Assembly: GCA_033239525.1 (NCBI GenBank)
Contig: BSYO01000003.1
Location: forward strand, 7,496,001-7,560,000
Direction of reading: 5' to 3'
DNA: 64,000 nt
DNA from: Nepenthes gracilis
Lineage: Eukaryota; Streptophyta; Magnoliopsida; Caryophyllales; Nepenthaceae
Position numbers and translations under genes: made by a program. The notes under the pieces are model-generated. The model was not told the DNA's origin, searched no databases, and saw nothing but the letters and a program-made list of their open reading frames with translations. This document shows positions 1 through 11,254 of the stretch, piece by piece (positions within the stretch are counted from its first letter, which is position 1; each line of letters opens with the position of its first letter).

Positions 1-3000
1 TCCTTTTAGATAAAAAGTTTGAGTACTTGCATGATGATTTAGATTAAAGAAAGAGTTTATCGAAATATTTTGAATTAGAATTTAAGGACTTTTTAATGTT
101 GTATTTAGATTTTGGAAAATAGTTTAGTGTTTATATTAATCAAACAATAATTTGTAATGAATGATATGAATGTCGGTTTAATCGGTATCTTGGGAAAATA
201 GTTTATTTTGATTCTGTTCAATTTATACATAGGCCTTACGTAAAATTTGACATCACAATTGAGTCGGTATTGATACAACATGATAACGTGACAATTCATG
301 TCCCGTGTTCAGGTTATAATTTTTAATTTTGGTCGATTGTTGTGCCGAAATAAAATTTACGTTCACGGTTAATTAGATTGCCAATTAAATAATTGTTAAT
401 GTTGATTATTATAATGGCATGATTGGATTTTGAGATGTAACGTGTCAAAGACACGTTAAAATTTCTTCATTTTCATTCATGATGCACGTTGTGTAAGAAT
501 GAATAGGAACCTGTGTAACATTTATTCTTTCAAATATGTTTTTATCAAATGAATTTAGAGTATTATTTACTATATTATTCAATGCTCATGACCAAACGAA
601 GACTGAAATAGGACAACCAAGTAACCGCAATCAGATGTACGATTGAATCTATCAATTATATCTGGGCTCATTTAATACTTACCATCACTATTTATTATAT
701 TTAGAATGATAAACACTCTTATTTATTTGATCTAAGCTATTTATATTTGAAGGTGAGATGATAATTCTTGTCATCTAAAGCTTTCGAACTTTAATATGTT
801 TTCCAAATAATGATAAGTTCATGAAGAGCTATGCATTAGAATTCTACCCTCACCCCTTCGATTTTAGTTTTCCTTTCCTTTATGGGGCATAGTCCCTTGG
901 TTTCGTTTCTTGATTTGTGTTTAGTTGCATCATATTTTGGGGTTTTAGTTTGTTTTCTGGGACAATTCAATTTATTTTATTATTAGAATATACACCTTAA
1001 TTAATATAAAAATTCATGTGTCCCATACCGTAGGACCTCCATGAAGGGCTCAAATCAAACAATTATGATGACGTACAGCGGTGGATGGATCTTATTTAAT
1101 GTGGGTTTAATTGATTCGTTGTAAAAATTCTAATAAATAACATAAAAATTAGATATGTATATATTAATAATTGAAGTTAAATATTCGTAGTAACCACAAT
1201 GAAAATTTTTTGTTGGGGTTATAACGTATTTACTGGCGATTATGACTCATTTTACCTATATAAAATTAATCAAATTTTAATATTTTTTCTGAAAAGATAT
1301 GTAAAGATTTACAATTTATTTTATAAAAAAATATTAAAATTATAAAATTATTGATCTCACCCTAGAAAAATCTTGAATCCTTTCCCGATACATTCATACA
1401 TCAAATTGACATTGGCCACAAGCCTAGAATTAGTCAGGCTACTCATCACTACGTATACGGTAGGGCATCGCAATTAGGGAGCCAACCCTTATGAAAGAAA
1501 AGTAAATTCAATTCTTTTTTATTATAATTAATTGATATTGATTAAATAATTATATTTAAAAAAAAATTAACAATTTTTTTTAAAAAAAAGAAAGATATCA
1601 TCCATTTAATATTGATCTAACCTATATAATTAAGATAAGTTGAATTAAGTCATCTCTTAGAGAGATTGGATCCTAAATTCATAGGGCACCACCTCATCCA
1701 TCGGCATGCGATAATGTCAAACGGATTATGTGATAGACCTATTATAAACCATATTATTAGTTTTGTCTAATATTTTATAGAATATGATTAAAATATATTA
1801 GTATTATGGGTAAAGTTATTTAAAAAATTAAGTCCGACAACAATTTTGGATTAATCATTTTGACTGGTGAAGACAACATGCCAATAACTACCTTTTTTTA
1901 TGAATAATAAAATTGAATGTGAAAATTATTCTATTTAATTTTTTAGGTAATATTTTTATTAAATTATTAAAATTTTCAAAATATTTTGTATTTTTAAACA
2001 TTTTTGTAAAAAGAATAAAATTTTAGATTAAAATTCTTAAAAATTAAAATGTTTATAAATTGGTTTGAAACATCCCAATTTTGATTATCTGCCACGCAAT
2101 GTTAAGAATTTTTTCCCTAAAACACGGTCTTACCCGACCAAACTCGACTCTATCTATCATTATTTCTCTTAAAACCCAGCCTAAGTTTTGTCCAAATTTT
2201 GTTTTGATCACGTCCAATGCATGCTTTCATCTCGCAAGCCGTTTGGAAAAATAATAAGTATATAAAATATATAAAAATATATAATTTTTACAAAATTTGA
2301 TGTTTCTGTTATTTACGGTGGATGTTAAAAAATACGCATTAAATATTTTGACATTCTAAAATAATGTGATATCTTACTAATCTATCTGTTGCGTTCCAAA
2401 AATTCGGATTATCCTACAATTAGGGGCTGCGAATCGGATTTTCGTGCTTGTCAATCTGATACAGATCCGATATCAATAGTCTCAAACTTGAACCCTACAA
2501 GTTACAATGGTAAATAAGAGGTCACAGGACGGTAAAAATTATTTTCATCGTAAATCCTCTGGCGCTTAAATTAGATGTCTTTCTAAGAGTATAGAAAGAT
2601 AAATTGAGGATACATGTGTAGTAAATTGAGCGTTTAGGTGCGTCCGATTGATGGACGACTTATAAGTGCACCCGTATAAGGGCAGCTTAGAAATACGCCG
2701 ACAGAGGAGCGGCTTAGAAGTGTACCCATAAAAGGATGTCTTAGATGTGCTATTGTAGATTATACGGGGAAATGCCAATCAATTGGATGAAAAGTCTCTG
2801 GGAGGGATAACTTTTGCTTGGATGGACTCTTGTGAGGTTTTCTTGGCCTTGATGGGGGGCTATCCTTCATAGGATAGAGGGATAGTCTTTTGGAATGGAG
2901 GGTTGGCTTTCTTAAGATGGAGGGTTTGCCTTCATCTCTCTTTCTTTTTTTTATCCAGCCTCCTTTTTCAGAATCCTTCCTTACTAGTGGTTTTTGGCTG

Positions 3001-3271
3001 TTTCTTTTTTCCTTGGATCCTCTTAGTTCTTCTTCCTTTTTTTTTCGTGAGAATAAAAGAGACATTAATAGATGAGTGGGTGGTTAAATAACCACTTGTT
3101 GAACCACCTCAGTAGATAACGACAAATGGGTAAATTACGTTTGGCAATGGGCTCGCCTTTTGGATCAAAATTATTGGGCCTTTATTTCGTCTGTGGATCT
3201 TCTTCTTGGGTTAGGTTTACCGAATCCATCACTATCAATATTAGATATCGGACAAATACAAAAATATATAT
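1..3271. other. AT-rich intergenic DNA, no gene recognised
   Basis: No reading frame here resembles a protein I know, and codon-like structure is absent. The part from about 2530 to 3271 is less AT-rich. It holds pyrimidine-rich runs and a degenerate short tandem repeat near 2656, and may be the remains of an older LTR into which the solo LTR at 3272 inserted; I could not find its ends. Confidence 0.6.
2656..2756. repeat. Degenerate tandem repeat, about 27-28 bp unit
   Basis: About four imperfect units follow one another, each resembling CTTAGAARTGYACCCATA followed by an A/G-rich run. The units differ at many positions, so the array is old. No function is evident. Confidence 0.45.
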
Positions 3272-4255
3272 TGTTGGGTCCCATGTCCTAGCCCATGAGA
3301 CATGTCCAAGTCTACGAAGCAGGCCGCGGCCCACAGGGGATCTAGAAGCCCACGTGAAGCAGTCAGCCCAATACAAGGGTTGAAAGGCGCAAACCCACGA
3401 CGGGAGAAAGCAATGGAAACCTGCAGCGCATTAAATGTGACGCGGAATGCAGCGAAAAGGCTAGCCATAGAGGTAATGGCCGGCGCAGCGCCACCCGCAC
3501 TGGGCCGCCGTCTGCAGTGGCCAACCAATCCCGCTCGGGGAAAATCGGGCGTGGTCAATAACGCTCGGCGCAAGCCGGCCTCGGCAACAGGACAACCGGC
3601 GTAACCGGCGGTCCAAGACAATGACCAGCGGCGCGATGGCCCAAGCAACGGGCGTTGTGGCGCCCAAGAGTCCAACGGAGAGAGGCGTATAAGAGCCCTC
3701 ACACCCCACAGAGAAAGGGACCTCTCTTCGAGCATCTTTCGTCCTCTATTTTCCTTTGAATCAAGAATTCAAACGGCTAATCATACTCAATTGCTCCCCT
3801 CTTATCTAATTAAAACACAAGAGTGACGAGTCGGGAGGGGGCGCTGCTTCATTTCTGTCAGCAATAACTGACTCGCTCACCTTCCCAGCATCTCCTGAGA
3901 CCACGGGAAAGTCAGCCACCCGTTGCGGTGCACCAAAGAGGCCCAGCCTTCCACCACCTGCTCATCGAATTCTCCACATCACCGCACGAGCACTTCTTAC
4001 GCTTACACAGCATTCCTCCGCGCACCCCCTTAGCGTGCGCCATTTTCGTTTATTGCGGGAATTTGCTGACTTAAGCGTCGGAGCGGCCTCGATGGGTGAA
4101 ATCCTGCCGTACCCTTGACCTCTTGTTTGTTGTTTGTGTTGTGCAGGTCCAGGTTCACAGGGACGAAGACCGGACCCTTCTTCCAAAGCCGCCGCACGCT
4201 TAGGAATCCGAAGGCTCTCTAATCCGTACGACAATCGTGGACCCGGGACGCAACA
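3272..4255 (+). mobile_element. Solo LTR, probably Ty3/gypsy type
   Basis: A 984-bp GC-richer block begins TGTTGGGTCC and ends GGGACGCAACA, so its termini form the TGTTG/CAACA inverted repeat typical of LTRs. It is flanked on both sides by the 5-bp direct repeat TATAT (3267-3271 and 4256-4260). There is no internal domain, so it is a solo LTR left by recombination between two LTRs. A TATA-like TATAAG lies at 3688-3693, giving + orientation. Its 3' half is similar to the LTRs near 54713-55556 and 55944-57066, sharing a TTAAGCGTCGGAG segment and the GGGACGCAA-type end. The long open frames inside it are not recognised as genes. Confidence 0.85.
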
Positions 4256-4553
4256 TATATATAGATAAAATATTATATTAGATGGTTCTAAAATATTTAT
4301 TATTTTCTATTCTAATGAGGTCCTTGCTTGCAATTAAAAAGTTGCATATTGGTGCATGGATGATGGTTCTACGTGATTCTTATATCATTTGCCACAGTTT
4401 TTCGTTGTTTCTCCGAAATGGGAGATGAAGAAGTTGTATTGTTAATTAATTAACTACTTATCCATCGAACTAGATGATCATTACTTATAGATAATCAAAA
4501 TATTATTTAAACATATTTGCTGAAACATCCCTAATTGCTCATGCTAAAAAATC

Positions 4554-4993
4554 TGTTAGAAATATGTCCCACATGATGAGACATATGAATTATTGATTTA
4601 TTGAATTAATTAAATAATCCTATTAGTTTATAAATATTTAATTATTTAGAGAAATTTCCTAAAAGACATGCCTGTTCAAGACATATCCTTTGATGGAAAG
4701 GATAAGGGCATTTTGGTAATTTGGGAATGGTCCTCTCTCCCTCTATAAAAGGAAGTCCTTGGCCATCATTTGGAGACATTCACATAACTTGTTTTCACAA
4801 GTTAAGAAAGGAGAAGAGAGAGAAATCATCTCCTAGTTCTTCGAGACAAGAACAATTACGGTATTGCAAAAGGATTATCGCTTATGGATCCAGGTATGTT
4901 TATTCACTCTTTATATATGATTGATTGTTGAAGAAATATGGTAATAAAGATCCTGTGAATCAAAGTATTATCTCACTAATGTTTTTTCTTACA
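4554..4993 (+). repeat. 5' LTR of the copia element
   Basis: 440 bp, with TG and CA ends. A clear TATA box (CTCTATAAAAGG, TATAAAA from 4744) marks the likely promoter for the element's transcript. It is paired with the 435-bp copy at 10820-11254. Confidence 0.95.
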
Positions 4994-4995
4994 TG

Positions 4996-5007
4996 TGGTA
5001 TCAGAGC
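4996..5007 (+). promoter_or_regulatory. Primer-binding site (initiator Met-tRNA)
   Basis: The 12 bases TGGTATCAGAGC lie 2 bp after the 5' LTR. They are complementary to the 3' end of plant initiator methionine tRNA, the usual primer for copia reverse transcription. Confidence 0.95.
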
Positions 5008-6359
5008 GATTGGTTCTAGTTATTGTATTTCTTCAATATAAGTGAGTTTTGTTGAATTTCTTATGGATCCAGAATTTTCTCGGCCAAATATGGGCTTTTA
5101 CCAAATCTTTATTTGTTCTTCCAATTTACTTCTTCCAATTTTGTTTTTCTTGTTTTTCAATTAAAAAAAAAAATGAAAATTGAAATGAAGAACGATCGCA
5201 AGAAACACTTCGCTTATGCCACTGTTCATCTTCTTCGATTCGGTGTCTCAAGTGGGATCCAAATGGGTCGTCGCCGGTTGTAATCGGTCGAATGGTGCCG
5301 GTTAAAGCCGGCCAAAAGTGATGTTTAACGGCGGTTGTCGATCGACACTGTTGCAAGGGTTCTTCGGCCCTGTTGGTTGTATATCGAATCGAAACTACCG
5401 AATGCTTTTCTTTGTAGAAAGATTTACTGGAATTTTCAACGAATCCATTTTCGTCGAACCCACCGTTGTTTTGTTACCGGCCGACATGAACATTACTAAA
5501 TTTTGCACAATAATTTTACCAAAATATATTGTTTGTTGCCGAAATTTTGAAACCGGTCGCCGTTGGATTAAATCGATCCATTATCCGTTGAATGGGCGTC
5601 GAATGAACCGTTTAATGGCGATGGTTGGCAACGGCAAAAGGAAGCAGCGTTTCGCTGCACTGAGCGGCGATGGTTGTTCGGCGTTCGCCGTTGTCTGGCG
5701 CCGGTTCAAGTAACCGAAGAAGAAGATGAACAGTAACCGAGGAAGAAAATTATTAAATGTTTTGTTTAATATAATATAATATAATATATATTTTTTGTTT
5801 AATATATATTATATTATATATAAAGGTAATTATTTATTTATTTTGTTTAATATATATTTGTTTAGTATATATTTGTAATTTATTTGTGCATATGATTTAT
5901 TTATGTCATTTTATCATGAATGTATGCTATGTGTTTAAATTTATGCAGATATTATTTATAATATTGTACAAAGTAATTGTGATTGAATATCTATGTAATG
6001 ATGTAGTCTGGTAGCCGCCAAAGTGGCCCGACTAAATAGCTTTATAGATATTAAATCACAGAATAGAAAATTAATATTACTATCCCACATATTAATTTAA
6101 TTACTTTGTAAATTTAAAATGTTACAATTTCTCGATTAGTAGATATTATGGTAGGCCCAAAGGTGCACCAACATCTACGTGATTGATTAATTGAATAGGA
6201 TGATTAATAAGTATTCATTATTTTAAATAGGATCCCTGATACCCAAAAGGTAATGACTTTATTTGAATTTTGGAACATTATTAATTATTTACGTAAGTAT
6301 TTGGGAATCACTATAATAGTTAATTAGTGTGTTATAATTACACCCAAAGGTGGATTATA
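5008..6359 (+). other. Long untranslated leader of the copia element
   Basis: About 1.35 kb separates the primer-binding site from the gag start. The frame at 5318-5713 within it does not resemble any retroelement protein. The stretch 5760-6000 is simple AT-rich sequence. I see no gene here. Confidence 0.6.
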
Positions 6360-7915
6360 ATGACGTTGTTTATGTTTTATGTTCCTCCTATTTTAATTCA
6401 AGGTATTAATATTGAGCATGTTAATTTATTGCGATTGTCTATTCCGATTTTCTACATTCTCACGCTCTCTTCCCTTTGTTCGATATTCAATGGAACTAAT
6501 TTTTCTGATTGGCTTGAGCAAGTCCAGTTTCATCTTGGTGTGCTGGATCTTGATATTGCATTACAATCAGAAAAGCCTACTGCTATTACTGATTCAAGCA
6601 GTGATGAGGAAAAATCTTATTTTAGAGCATGGGAAAAATCGAACAGAATAAGCATGATGTTTATGAGAATGACTATGGCGAATAATATTAAGTCTACACT
6701 TCCTGAAACTGAAAACGCTAAGGACTTATTGAAAACTATTGAAAATCGTTTCCGATCTGCGATAAGTCTCTTCTTTGGAACACTAATGGCAAAACTTACT
6801 ACCATGAAGTTTGATGGTACTCGAGGAATGCATGAACACATTCTTGAGATGACCAATTTGGTCGCCAAACTCAAAGCCCTTGGTATGGATGTGAATGAAT
6901 CGTTTCTTGTTCGATTTATAATGAATTCACTTCCTCCTCGCATGGATCTTTCCAAATTCATTATAATACTATCAAAGATAAATGGAGTGTTAATGAATTG
7001 GGAAGTATGTTAGTTCAAGAGGAGGCAAGGCTCAAACAACAAGAAATTCATTCAATTACTTTAACGGGTTATGGTGGTAAAGGAAAGAAGAAGAGAAAAA
7101 GAGAGAGCATTAAGGCTGGATCATCAAAAAAAAAGGAGCCCCATTCTGGTATAGGGACTCAAAAGAAGGGAAGCAATGCAAAGTGTCACTTTTGTAAGAA
7201 AGTGGGACACTTTAAGAAGGATTGCTATAAAAGAAAGGCTTGGTTCGAAAAGAAAGGTAAGCCTTTGGCTTATGTATATTTTGAATCAAATCTTATTGAA
7301 GTACCTTCTAATACCTGGTGGTTTGATTCAGTACATAACGTTCATGTTTCTAAATCGATGCGGGGATTCCTTACAACCCAGATGCTAAACCAAAATGAAA
7401 ATTTCATTGTCCTGGGAAATGGTGTCAAAGTTCCTGTTTCTGCTGTTGGAACTTTTCGTTTATTTCTTGATACTGGGATGTATTTAGATTTGCTAGAAAC
7501 ATTTTATGTACCTTCTATTTCTAGAAATCTTATTTCTATTTCCAAACTTGATGTCCAAGGCTACTCTTTAAAGTTTGAAAATAAAAGAGTAAGCATATAC
7601 AAAAATAAAACCTTCTTTGGTTCTGGAATTCTTTCTGATGGTCTCTACAAAATAAACCTTGACCAACATTTTGCTGAAACTCTCATGGCCCTGCATCATA
7701 ATGTTGGAACGAAACGTAAATATATGAATGAAAACTCTTCTTTCTTGTGGCATAAAAGATTGGGTCATATATCTAAAGATCGTTTGAAAAGGTTGGTAAA
7801 TGAAAAAATCTTACCTAACCTTGATTTTTCTGATCTTGATGTATGTATTGATTGTATTAAAGGAAAACAAACCAAACATACAAAGAAATGTGCCACAAGA
7901 AGTTCGAACTTTTAG
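6360..7915 (+). pseudogene. Copia gag, protease and GAG-pre-integrase region, frameshifted
   Basis: The first frame (ATG at 6360, open to 7013) encodes a UBN2-type gag with the NGTNFSDWLEQ start of the capsid domain. The coding then moves to another frame (6998-7915) after a frameshift near 6940-7000. The second frame carries a CCHC zinc knuckle (CHFCKKVGHFKKDC, 7184-7225), then an aspartic-protease remnant reading FDSVHN near 7322, where copia proteases normally have a D-S/T-G active site. The glycine is replaced by valine, so the protease would be inactive. A GAG-pre-integrase motif (LWHKRLGHISKDRL) follows around 7747, then a zinc-binding C-x2-C of integrase before a stop at 7915. Confidence 0.9.
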
Positions 7916-10558
7916 AGATTATCCATACGATATTTGTGGACCTTTGATTCTCCGTCATTAGGAGGAGAAAATATTTTATCACCTTTATTGATGATTTATC
8001 ACGTTCTTGTTATATCTATTTATTGCATGAAAAATCTCGGGCCGTAAATGTTTTAGAAATATATATTTCGAGGTTGAGAGGCAATTAAATAAAAGTGTAA
8101 AAATCATTCGATCCGATAGAGGTGTGAATATTATGGTAAATATAATGAATCGGAGACAATGTCCTGGCCCTTTGCTAAGCTATTAGAAAAGCATGGCATA
8201 TGTGCACAATATACTATGCAGTGCACGCCACAACAGAATGGTGTTCTTTGACTACGTAATCGTACATTAATGGACATGGTTAGGAGTATGCTAAGTTATT
8301 CATCTTTACCTAAATTTTTGTGGATGGAAGCCCTTAAGACTATTTGTTTATATTCTTAACCGGTTCCTAGTAAAGCGATTTCAAAAACTCCTTTCGAGTT
8401 ATGGACTGAAGGAAACCGAGTATTCAACACCTACATATTTGGGGGTGTCCAAAGAGGAGGTTAGAATGTACAATCCACAAGAAAAGAAATTAGATTTCAG
8501 CTGTTAGTGGATACTTTATTGGTTATCCGAGAGAAATCTAAAGGGTATAGATTTTACTTGTCCTAACCATAGTACGAGAATAATAGAAACCGATAATGCT
8601 AGATTCTTTGAGAATGGTGAAATCGATGGGAGTGATATTTTACAAAATGTGGAAATAAAAGAAATTAGGGTACAGTCCCTATACCCATAATTTCTAAACA
8701 AATCATTATTCCGATCATATTGAACAACAGATTGACAATTCTACACTCCATAATGAAAATGTCACCATCAACATAATGTAGAATGTCCACAAGAAGTAGC
8801 ATTAAGAAGATCTCATAGGAAAGGAGATCTCGCTATTTCAAAATGACTATTTGGTTTATCTACAAGAATCTGTATGATATAGGGACATATGATGATCCGG
8901 TTTCTTTCCAACAAGTCATAGAAAGAAATGATTCTTCTAAGTGGATTGATGCTATGAAAGAGGAGTTAAAATCAATGGCACATAATGAAGTTTGGGATCT
9001 TGTCGAATTGCCTAAGAATTGAAGAACAGTTGGTTGTAAATGGGTATTTAAAATCAAACGTGATTCTAAAGGCAATGTCGAACGATATAAAGCCAGACTT
9101 GTTGCTAAAGGTTATACTCAGAAAGATGGCATCGATTATAAAGAGACCTTTTCTCCAGTTTCCAAAAAGGACTCCTTAAGAATTATAATGGCATTGGTAG
9201 CACATTTTGACCTAGAGTTGTACCAAATGGATGTGAAGACTGCTTTTCTAAATGGAAGCTTAGATGAAGAAGTTTATATGAAACAACTCAAGGATTCTCT
9301 ATCAAAGGACAAGAGAACTTAGTTTTAAAATTAAAGAAATCAATATATGGACTTAAACAAGCCTCACGACAATGGTACCTTAAGTTTCATGATACCATTT
9401 TATCCTTCGGTTTTATAGAAAACACCGCTGACGATCGGTGTATATACCCTCAAGGTCAATGGGAGCAAGTTTATATTTTTAGTTCTATATGTTGATGATA
9501 TATTGTTGCAAGTAGTGATCTTGGGTTGTTACATGAAACTAAGGGTTATCTCTCTAAAAATTTTGATATGAAAGATATGGATGAGGCAACTTATGTGATA
9601 GGAATAGAAATATTCAAATAGATCACATGGATTATCGGGATTGTCTCACAAAGGATATATTAAGAAAATTTTAGAGAGATTTGGGATGAAAAGTCTGCAA
9701 CCCGGATTGCTCCAGGTCTGAAAGGTGATAAATTCATTTAATGCAATGTCCATAAAATGAATGGGAACGAAATCAAATGAAAGATATTCCTTATCGTCTG
9801 CGTAGGAAGTTTAATGTATGCACGACTTGCACTGCACAGGATATAAGTTTTGCATGTTGGTATACTCGGACGATACCAAAGCAATCCCGGTATGGATCAC
9901 CGGAAAGTCAGAAAGAAAGTAATGAGATACTTGCAAGGAACTAAAGATTACATGCTTACTTATAAGAAGTCCGATCATTTGGAGGTGATAGGATATTGAT
10001 TGAGACTATCTTTGGATGTTCGAGATACCGTAAAGTCCACATCCGGATATATATTTCTTTTCCATTTGGAGGAGCTATTTCATGGAAAAGTGCCAAGCAA
10101 TCGGTGATTCTTGTCCACGATGGAAGCGAGTTTGTGGCATGCTTTGAAGCCACAATACATGCATTATGGCTACGGAATTTTATTTCGGGACTTGGAATTG
10201 TTGACAAGATATAGCCGATAGTCACTAAAAATTTATCGTGATAATTCGGCAGTTTTCTTCTCAAAGAACGACAAGTATTCAAAGGGTGCTAAGCATATGG
10301 AAATTGAATACCTTGCGTTAAAAGTGAAATTCGAAACAAAAAGTGTCAATAGAGCATATTAGCACCAAGCTTATGATTGCAGATCCTTTAACTAAAAGGT
10401 TTACCTCAAAAGTATTTGTAGATCATATTGTGATGTGGGTCTTTATCGCTACCCATAATATAATGATATTGCTCTCGACGTTTGAGATCTCACATGATGT
10501 GTTTTACGATATATCCCATTTATTCTATATTGTTCGACTTAAAGATTTGGATTGATAA
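7916..10558 (+). pseudogene. Copia integrase, reverse transcriptase and RNase H remnants
   Basis: Pieces of pol can be read in shifting frames. They include an integrase core near 7960-8480, and the reverse-transcriptase start with WVFKIKRDSKGNVERYKARL-like text near 9040-9100. VKTAFLNGSLDEEVYM lies near 9234, and the catalytic YVDD box is at 9488-9499. An RNase H tail ends in IADPLTKR near 10378-10401. Stops and indels interrupt every domain. It is clearly non-functional. Confidence 0.9.
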
Positions 10559-10803
10559 TGGACCGTCTCTCACTAAGACATTATTGTTGGGCGTATGATA
10601 TTTCTCATTTAAGACTTAATCATATAATTTATAGGTGTTGTGGTACATGGAAGGAACTATGTTGCGTAATGATATGGAACCGCCATGACTCGCATTTGTC
10701 GATTATTTGACTATAGTATTATGACATATAAACTATTAATGGATTGTAATGTTGCGCACTTAAAGTTTGTTTTAATTAATTCAGATAAATATTATTGTCA
10801 TAT

Positions 10804-10819
10804 GGGCCAAGTGGGAGAA
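10804..10819 (+). other. Polypurine tract of the copia element
   Basis: GGGCCAAGTGGGAGAA directly precedes the 3' LTR. This is the usual plus-strand primer of copia elements. Confidence 0.85.
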
Positions 10820-11254
10820 TGTTAGAAATATGTCCCACATGATGAGACATATGAATTATTGATTTATTGAATTAATTAAATAATCCTATTAGTTTATATA
10901 TATTTAATTATTTAGAGAATTTCCTAAAAGATACGCCTCTGTTCAAGACATATCCTTTGATGGAAAGGATAAAGGCATTTTGGTAATTTGGGAATGGTCT
11001 CTCTCCTCTATAAAAGGAAGTCCTTGGCCATCATTTGGAGACATTCACATAACTTGTTTTCACAAGTTAAGAAAGGAGAAGAGAGAAATCATCTCCTAGT
11101 TCTTGAGGCATGCTAACAATTACGGTATTGCAAAGGATTATCGACATGGATCCAGGTATGTTTATTCACTCTTTATATATGATTGATTGTTGAAGAAATA
11201 TGGTAATAAAGATCCTGTGAATCAAAGTATTATCTCACTAATGTTTTTCTTACA
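10820..11254 (+). repeat. 3' LTR of the copia element
   Basis: 435-bp partner of the 5' LTR, with the same TGTTAG and TTACA ends, and a TATA box at about 11009. It is followed by the AAATC target duplication. Confidence 0.95.

Larger units (their letters stand above)
4554..11254 (+). mobile_element. Ty1-copia LTR retrotransposon, complete in structure but decayed in coding sequence
   Basis: A 6.7-kb element has two LTRs of about 440 bp, each starting TGTTAGAAATATG and ending TTACA. Its 5-bp target-site duplication is AAATC (4549-4553 and 11255-11259). A primer-binding site for initiator Met-tRNA directly follows the 5' LTR, and a purine tract precedes the 3' LTR. The order of recognisable domains is gag, zinc knuckle, protease, GAG-pre-integrase, integrase, reverse transcriptase, RNase H. 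Integrase before reverse transcriptase identifies Ty1-copia. The reading frame is broken many times, so it cannot be autonomous. By eye the two LTRs differ at about twenty positions including indels, so the insertion is moderately old. Confidence 0.95.

Noticed and set aside
3241..3735. Frames of 100-164 codons in the GC-rich block at 3240-4250
   Set aside because: They lie within the solo LTR and resemble no protein; GC-rich sequence has few stops.
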